24,487 nt of DNA, from contig PWSL01000285.1 in NCBI GenBank assembly GCA_003563255.1, forward strand, positions 1 to 24,487. The letters are read 5' to 3'. The translations under genes were made by a program, and so were the position numbers. This document shows positions 20,704 through 24,487 of the stretch, piece after piece (the stretch's first letter is position 1; each line of letters starts with the position of its first letter). The notes beneath the pieces were generated by a model. The model worked only from the letters and a program-made list of their open reading frames with translations, was not told the DNA's origin and ran no database searches. Origin of the DNA: Desulfonatronospira sp. GTDB lineage: Bacteria > Desulfobacterota > Desulfovibrionia > Desulfovibrionales > Desulfonatronovibrionaceae.

Positions 20704-23700
20704 TTACTCCTGTTCCCGTAAAAAACTCTCTATCTCCTGCCTGGTATTCTCAAACCTTGCCTGCAAAATTTTAACCTGTTCCGGCAATTGCTTAACATCG
20801 TTATCCCTGAAAAGCTGCTCCAGCCGGGCTGCAGTTTCAGACAACGGCATGCAGCCTGTATTGCCCGAGGTGCCTTTAATAGCATGGGCCGTCTTCCGCC
20901 CCCTGTTGTCTATGCCTGCCTCTGCCTCCTCCTGGATGATTCTTATTTGATCTGGAACTGTCTGCAGAAAGGCCGTCATGATTTCCGCTGCAAGCTCTAT
21001 ATCTCCATCCAGTCTTTCCATGAGGGCTGCCCGGTCAAAAAAAGTAACTGTCTGTTCAGACGCAGCAACAGAACCTCCGGATAAGCCTTGATTTGATGCA
21101 CGCATATCCTGGTTTTCCAGCTCCTTCCGGGGTGACTCGAGCAAAGACAGCCACTGGTGGATCTTTTGCTGCAGGGTCTGACTTCTAACCGGCTTGGTAA
21201 TGTAATCATCCATACCGGCATCCAGACACTTGTCCTTATCGTCCTTCATGGCATGAGCCGTCAATGCTATTATAGGGATCCTGAATCCAGTGCCTCCAGA
21301 ATCTCTCTCAAGGACTGCGATGTCGGAGTGCATTTCTTTCTCCAGTTTTCTTATCTGCCTTGCCGCTTCCAGACCGTCCATGCCGGGCATCTGGATGTCC
21401 ATGAGCACCAGATCCACCCCACCGTTTTTAAAAACCTCCAGCGCCTCTATGCCATCCTGGGCAAAGACCGCCTCATGGCCCAGCTTGTCCAGTATCTTTC
21501 CAACCACCATGCGGTTTACCTGGTTGTCTTCAGCCAAAAGTATCCTGCCCGGCCTGTCTGCATGCTTATTATGTACTGCGTCTGGGCTATCATCTCGTTC
21601 ACCCTGTTCACATTGAAACATATCGCGGTACAACACAACGGTAAACCAAAACCTGGAACCCTTGCCTGGAGTACTTTCAACACCGATTTCTCCACCCATG
21701 AGATTTACAAGTTGCCTGGAAATAGCCAGGCCAAGCCCTGTACCCCCCTGCCTCCTGGAAGAACTGCTGTCTACCTGGGAAAATTTGTCAAAAAGCCGGT
21801 CGACCTTGTCGGTTTCTATTCCAACCCCGGTATCCAGAACCTCGAAATAAATCAGGTATTCTTGTTCTATCTGGTATTTCAGAGATACGTTCAGCCTGAT
21901 TTGCCCTTGATCGGTAAATTTCAGGGCATTGCCGGTGAGATTGGATAACACCTGCATCAATCGCAGGTCATCTCCACACACACAGGAAGGCAGATCACTG
22001 GACAGGTGGCAATGAAACTGAAGGCCCTTGTGCTCGGCCCGCAGAGCCATATCCCTGCAGATATCTTCCACCACCCGGTGCAGGTTGAAATCATTGTGGG
22101 ATATTTCAAGTTTGCCGGCCTCGATCTTGGAAAAATCCAGGATATCGTTTATCAGTCCAAAAAGAGTCTCGCCGCTCGACTTTATGACCCTGGCGACCCC
22201 CTCTTGCTCTTTACTCAACCCGGAATCCAGCAGGTGCTCTGTCATTCCGATGACACCGTTGAGGGGGGTGCGGATCTCGTGGCTCATATTGGCCAGGAAC
22301 TCGCTTTTGGCCTGGCTGGCCTCTTCTGCGGCCTGTTTGGCCTGGACCAGTTCTTTTTGTGTGTTTTTCAGCTTGGTAATATCCTGAAAAGAGGTGTAAA
22401 CCATGTGCGGGGTTTCAGAGCCCGGGCGAAAAAGAGGGACTGCATTAATGACTATCCATCTGTAATCCTGCTGAACGGTGTTGTATACTCCCATGACCAC
22501 CATGTTAACTTTCCGGCCGGTCTTCAAAGCCAGCATGGCCGGATGTTCATGACCGGGAAAAGGGGTCCCGTCCTCTTGCAACGCATGCCACTCAGGATCC
22601 ATGGACGTCCGCCCCTGCATCTGATCCAGCGACAGCCCCAGTATCTCCAGAGCCGCCGGATTTGCCTCTATGATACTGCCACCTGCATCCTGATAGACCA
22701 CCCCCTGAGACATGGTCTCGAAAAGTATCCTGTGTTTTTCTCTGGCATGCCGTGCTTCCAGTTCAGCAGCGGCACGGACTGCAAAAATCCTCAGCAGGGA
22801 ATGAGTCTGGGGATCCTCCTGCATGGGTTTGTCGTCCATCAGGGCCATAATGCCGCAAACATTGCCTTCGCTGTCCCGCAGAGGTGTTCCCCAGTAACTG
22901 TGGGCATTTACTTCTGTGAGCAGATGATCATTGGGAAAGGCTTTCTGCACATCGTTTTGGAAAAAGCATGTTTGCCTGTTCACCAGGTTTGCACACGGTG
23001 TACCTTTGAGATGGTATGAAAAGTTGTCTTCAAAATGGTCACTGTCCCAGACCGCTATGGTCCTGGCAATTTCCGGGTCATGTCTTTCCACCACCGCAAC
23101 AAGGGCAAACCTTTTCTGCTGGGAAACAGCCAGATACCTGACCAGGAACCGGAAAATATCCTCATCGTTTCTAGCGCCGCTCTCTGCTATTACCTTCAGG
23201 GTTTCCTGGTAATTCTTGAGCTGGGAAATATCCTGGAAAACAACCACCGCCCCTGATTGCTGATTGTCTATAAAAATCGGGGTGACATTCAGCCATACTG
23301 GAAATATGCGGCCGTCTTTTCTAAAAAAAATATCTTCTCTGTGCCTTGGTTGCCCGTCTTGAAGTGTCTTGAATACAGGGCACTCCTGGACAGGGTAAAC
23401 CCTGCCGTCCGGATAGTGGTGATGAAAGAGAAGATGCTGATTCTTCTGCAGAAGTTCTTCTTCTGAAAACCCGAGTATTTCAACTGCGGCAGGATTAACA
23501 AAGGTACATATCCCCTCACTGTCGACACCGTATACCCCTTCTCCCAGGGCGCTTAGAAGAGTACTCTGCATCTGAAACTGGCGCAAGACCTCCTGCTGAG
23601 AATCTTTTCGCCGGCTTATATCGGAAATAAATCCCTGATAATATTTCTCCCCACTTGCTTTACTTGTCATGACCCGGACATTCATGGAGATCCAGAAAGT

Positions 23701-24006
23701 GGAACCGTCCAGGCGTTTGTGCAGACTTTCAAAATTGGAAACCTCCCCATGGGTTTCCAGCAGTTGTTTATACCTCGCCCTTTCGCCGGGGTCTGCATAT
23801 ACTTGGGTTGCAATATCAGTAACCTGCGCCAGCATGACCTCCTGGGAAGGGTAGCCGTACATCCGCGCCATTTCAGGGTTGACCTTTAAATACCTCCCCA
23901 GCGGGGTAGATTGAAAGATACCCACTGGAGCGGCGTTAAATATCTCCTGCATCTCTTCCATGCTGTAATCATAAAAAGTACTGCAGGGTTTTACTGTCTT
24001 ATCCAT
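20704..24006 (-). CDS. Soluble hybrid sensor histidine kinase (PAS-PAS-GAF-PAS-HisKA-HATPase-REC-HPt)
   Basis: A 1100-residue phosphorelay protein without membrane segments. The order is PAS 1 (about 20-132), PAS 2 (145-265), GAF-like (271-420), PAS 3 (425-545), a short coil, HisKA with phospho-His576 (NMSHEIRTPLNG), and HATPase with the N-box (TGNALKFTD), DTGVGI and GGTGLGLA. A REC domain with Asp870 (LVLMDIQMPGMDG) follows, with an insertion around 885-908, then an HPt domain with His1041 (TAHAIKGTSGN). Cytoplasmic signals such as redox state or small ligands are likely inputs. A phosphotransfer route His576, Asp870, His1041 to an unlinked response regulator is expected. The ATG at 24006 follows CGGAGA; ten more residues upstream are possible. 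No response regulator is adjacent. Confidence 0.95.
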   Translation of the reverse strand: MDKTVKPCSTFYDYSMEEMQEIFNAAPVGIFQSTPLGRYLKVNPEMARMYGYPSQEVMLAQVTDIATQVYADPGERARYKQLLETHGEVSNFESLHKRLDGSTFWISMNVRVMTSKASGEKYYQGFISDISRRKDSQQEVLRQFQMQSTLLSALGEGVYGVDSEGICTFVNPAAVEILGFSEEELLQKNQHLLFHHHYPDGRVYPVQECPVFKTLQDGQPRHREDIFFRKDGRIFPVWLNVTPIFIDNQQSGAVVVFQDISQLKNYQETLKVIAESGARNDEDIFRFLVRYLAVSQQKRFALVAVVERHDPEIARTIAVWDSDHFEDNFSYHLKGTPCANLVNRQTCFFQNDVQKAFPNDHLLTEVNAHSYWGTPLRDSEGNVCGIMALMDDKPMQEDPQTHSLLRIFAVRAAAELEARHAREKHRILFETMSQGVVYQDAGGSIIEANPAALEILGLSLDQMQGRTSMDPEWHALQEDGTPFPGHEHPAMLALKTGRKVNMVVMGVYNTVQQDYRWIVINAVPLFRPGSETPHMVYTSFQDITKLKNTQKELVQAKQAAEEASQAKSEFLANMSHEIRTPLNGVIGMTEHLLDSGLSKEQEGVARVIKSSGETLFGLINDILDFSKIEAGKLEISHNDFNLHRVVEDICRDMALRAEHKGLQFHCHLSSDLPSCVCGDDLRLMQVLSNLTGNALKFTDQGQIRLNVSLKYQIEQEYLIYFEVLDTGVGIETDKVDRLFDKFSQVDSSSSRRQGGTGLGLAISRQLVNLMGGEIGVESTPGKGSRFWFTVVLYRDMFQCEQGERDDSPDAVHNKHADRPGRILLAEDNQVNRMVVGKILDKLGHEAVFAQDGIEALEVFKNGGVDLVLMDIQMPGMDGLEAARQIRKLEKEMHSDIAVLERDSGGTGFRIPIIALTAHAMKDDKDKCLDAGMDDYITKPVRSQTLQQKIHQWLSLLESPRKELENQDMRASNQGLSGGSVAASEQTVTFFDRAALMERLDGDIELAAEIMTAFLQTVPDQIRIIQEEAEAGIDNRGRKTAHAIKGTSGNTGCMPLSETAARLEQLFRDNDVKQLPEQVKILQARFENTRQEIESFLREQE

Positions 24007-24133
24007 ATTGTCTCCGGGCGATTTGCTTGCGAACATTGCCCATCTCTGAAGATCCCATTGGAGTCAGTCTCAGTGTCTGAACTTGATAACTGGACAGTCA
24101 AAAGTTTTTTGTAATTATAAATTATTCGGCGCT

Positions 24134-24162
24134 TAGTACAAATTTCGGAACAACATGTTGGT
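24134..24162. repeat. Dispersed 29-bp repeat, copy 2
   Basis: TAGTACAAATTTCGGAACAA followed by CATGTTGGT, matching 218-246 at 28 of 29 positions in the same orientation. Confidence 0.8.
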
Positions 24163-24487
24163 CGTTAAAATCGGTTCGTGGTGCCTGGTTCTTCGTTCCT
24201 GGTTACCTCTCGTTCCCGGGCTCCAGCCTTGGGGAGCTTAGTTCTTGCGGCACCAGCCGTTTCTTAAAAAATGTGGCTGCAGCTACAAAAAAGCGATGTC
24301 CCCAGGCTGGAGCCTGGGAACAAGAAAAGAATAAAGAGCCCAGGCAGCCTGGCAGGCGAGACACCCTGCAGGACAGGCACCACTCTTCAACCGTGAGCGG
24401 CAAAGCCGCCCGCCTGTCCCGTGAAACAAACGTAGTTTCAGCGTAGCTGGTTTCACTGGGATGTGCAACGAAGTTGCCCGTGCCAAA
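24163..24487. repeat. Gene-free tail with imperfect long inverted repeat
   Basis: GTTCCCGGGCTCCAGCCTTG (from 24212) pairs with the arm ending GGAGCCTGGGAAC (24299-24321), with one mismatch and one extra base. CCAGGCTGGAGCCTGG is itself palindromic. Further short palindromes are GGCAAAGCC (24400-24408), GTGAAAC with GTTTCAC (24421-24427 and 24450-24456) and GCAACGAAGTTGC. No supported gene is present up to the window end. The kinase promoter should lie at about 24007-24130. Confidence 0.55.

Noticed and set aside
22006-23019. A 337-codon open frame on the plus strand opposite the kinase, plus similar ones at 21157-21948
   Set aside because: They lie wholly antisense to a clearly conserved kinase, have no recognisable domains or RBS, and owe their length to the codon composition of the opposite strand.
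24203-24403. Possible short gene at the window end on the minus strand
   Set aside because: The frame covers the long inverted repeat and encodes a low-complexity product with no RBS.

Overview
The window looks like a chromosomal stretch of a free-living anaerobic Desulfobacterota/Deltaproteobacteria-type bacterium, plausibly a sulfate reducer of the Desulfovibrionales kind. This placement is an inference from gene content and protein style: a standalone Fe-S quinolinate synthase, a long U32 peptidase-like protein, a large soluble PAS/GAF hybrid kinase and an Sll1863-type coiled-coil protein. No rRNA, tRNA, CRISPR array, phage gene or transposase is visible.

Layout. Positions 1-470 hold only repeats. 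Positions 471-3460 carry three minus-strand genes: a SAM methyltransferase, a YfcE-like metallophosphoesterase and nadA. A large U32 family protein (3873-5807) and a DUF2283 small protein (5939-6163) follow on plus. From 6182 to 10441 the two halves of the usually adjacent ycjX/ycjF pair (both minus) are separated by a plus-strand cysteine desulfurase that resembles selenocysteine lyase. Then come azlC-azlD (branched-chain amino acid export), and a polar amino acid ABC importer glnH-glnP-glnQ in which glnQ is broken by an in-frame TAA. A coiled-coil stress-type protein (minus) is next. A two-gene unit follows: CocE/NonD hydrolase plus ATP-grasp protein. Then come an orphan ribbon-helix-helix antitoxin-like gene (minus), a fluoride riboswitch with its terminator driving crcB/fluC, and a 1100-residue hybrid histidine kinase (minus).

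The strongest unexplained layer is the repeat content. Nearly every gap holds short palindromic, non-coding mobile-looking elements built on a GGGGACTGGCTC / GGGGACAGGCAC core. I separate four families: (A) a ~120-160 bp element with ends like GTATCTGTTTAGCGC, six copies, all in the same orientation but with the central loop flipped in exactly half of them; (B) an element with CACTACAGCGACAC ends; (C) an element with GTAACCATTCAGGGGG ends; (D) a single 157-bp element with GTAACTTCTCAATAA ends. One family A copy is bounded by an 8-bp direct repeat and the family D copy by a 9-bp direct repeat, which is good evidence of insertion. The elements sit in operon gaps, in leaders and exactly against stop codons, so they probably shape mRNA ends and operon polarity. 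The enzyme that moves them is not in this window.
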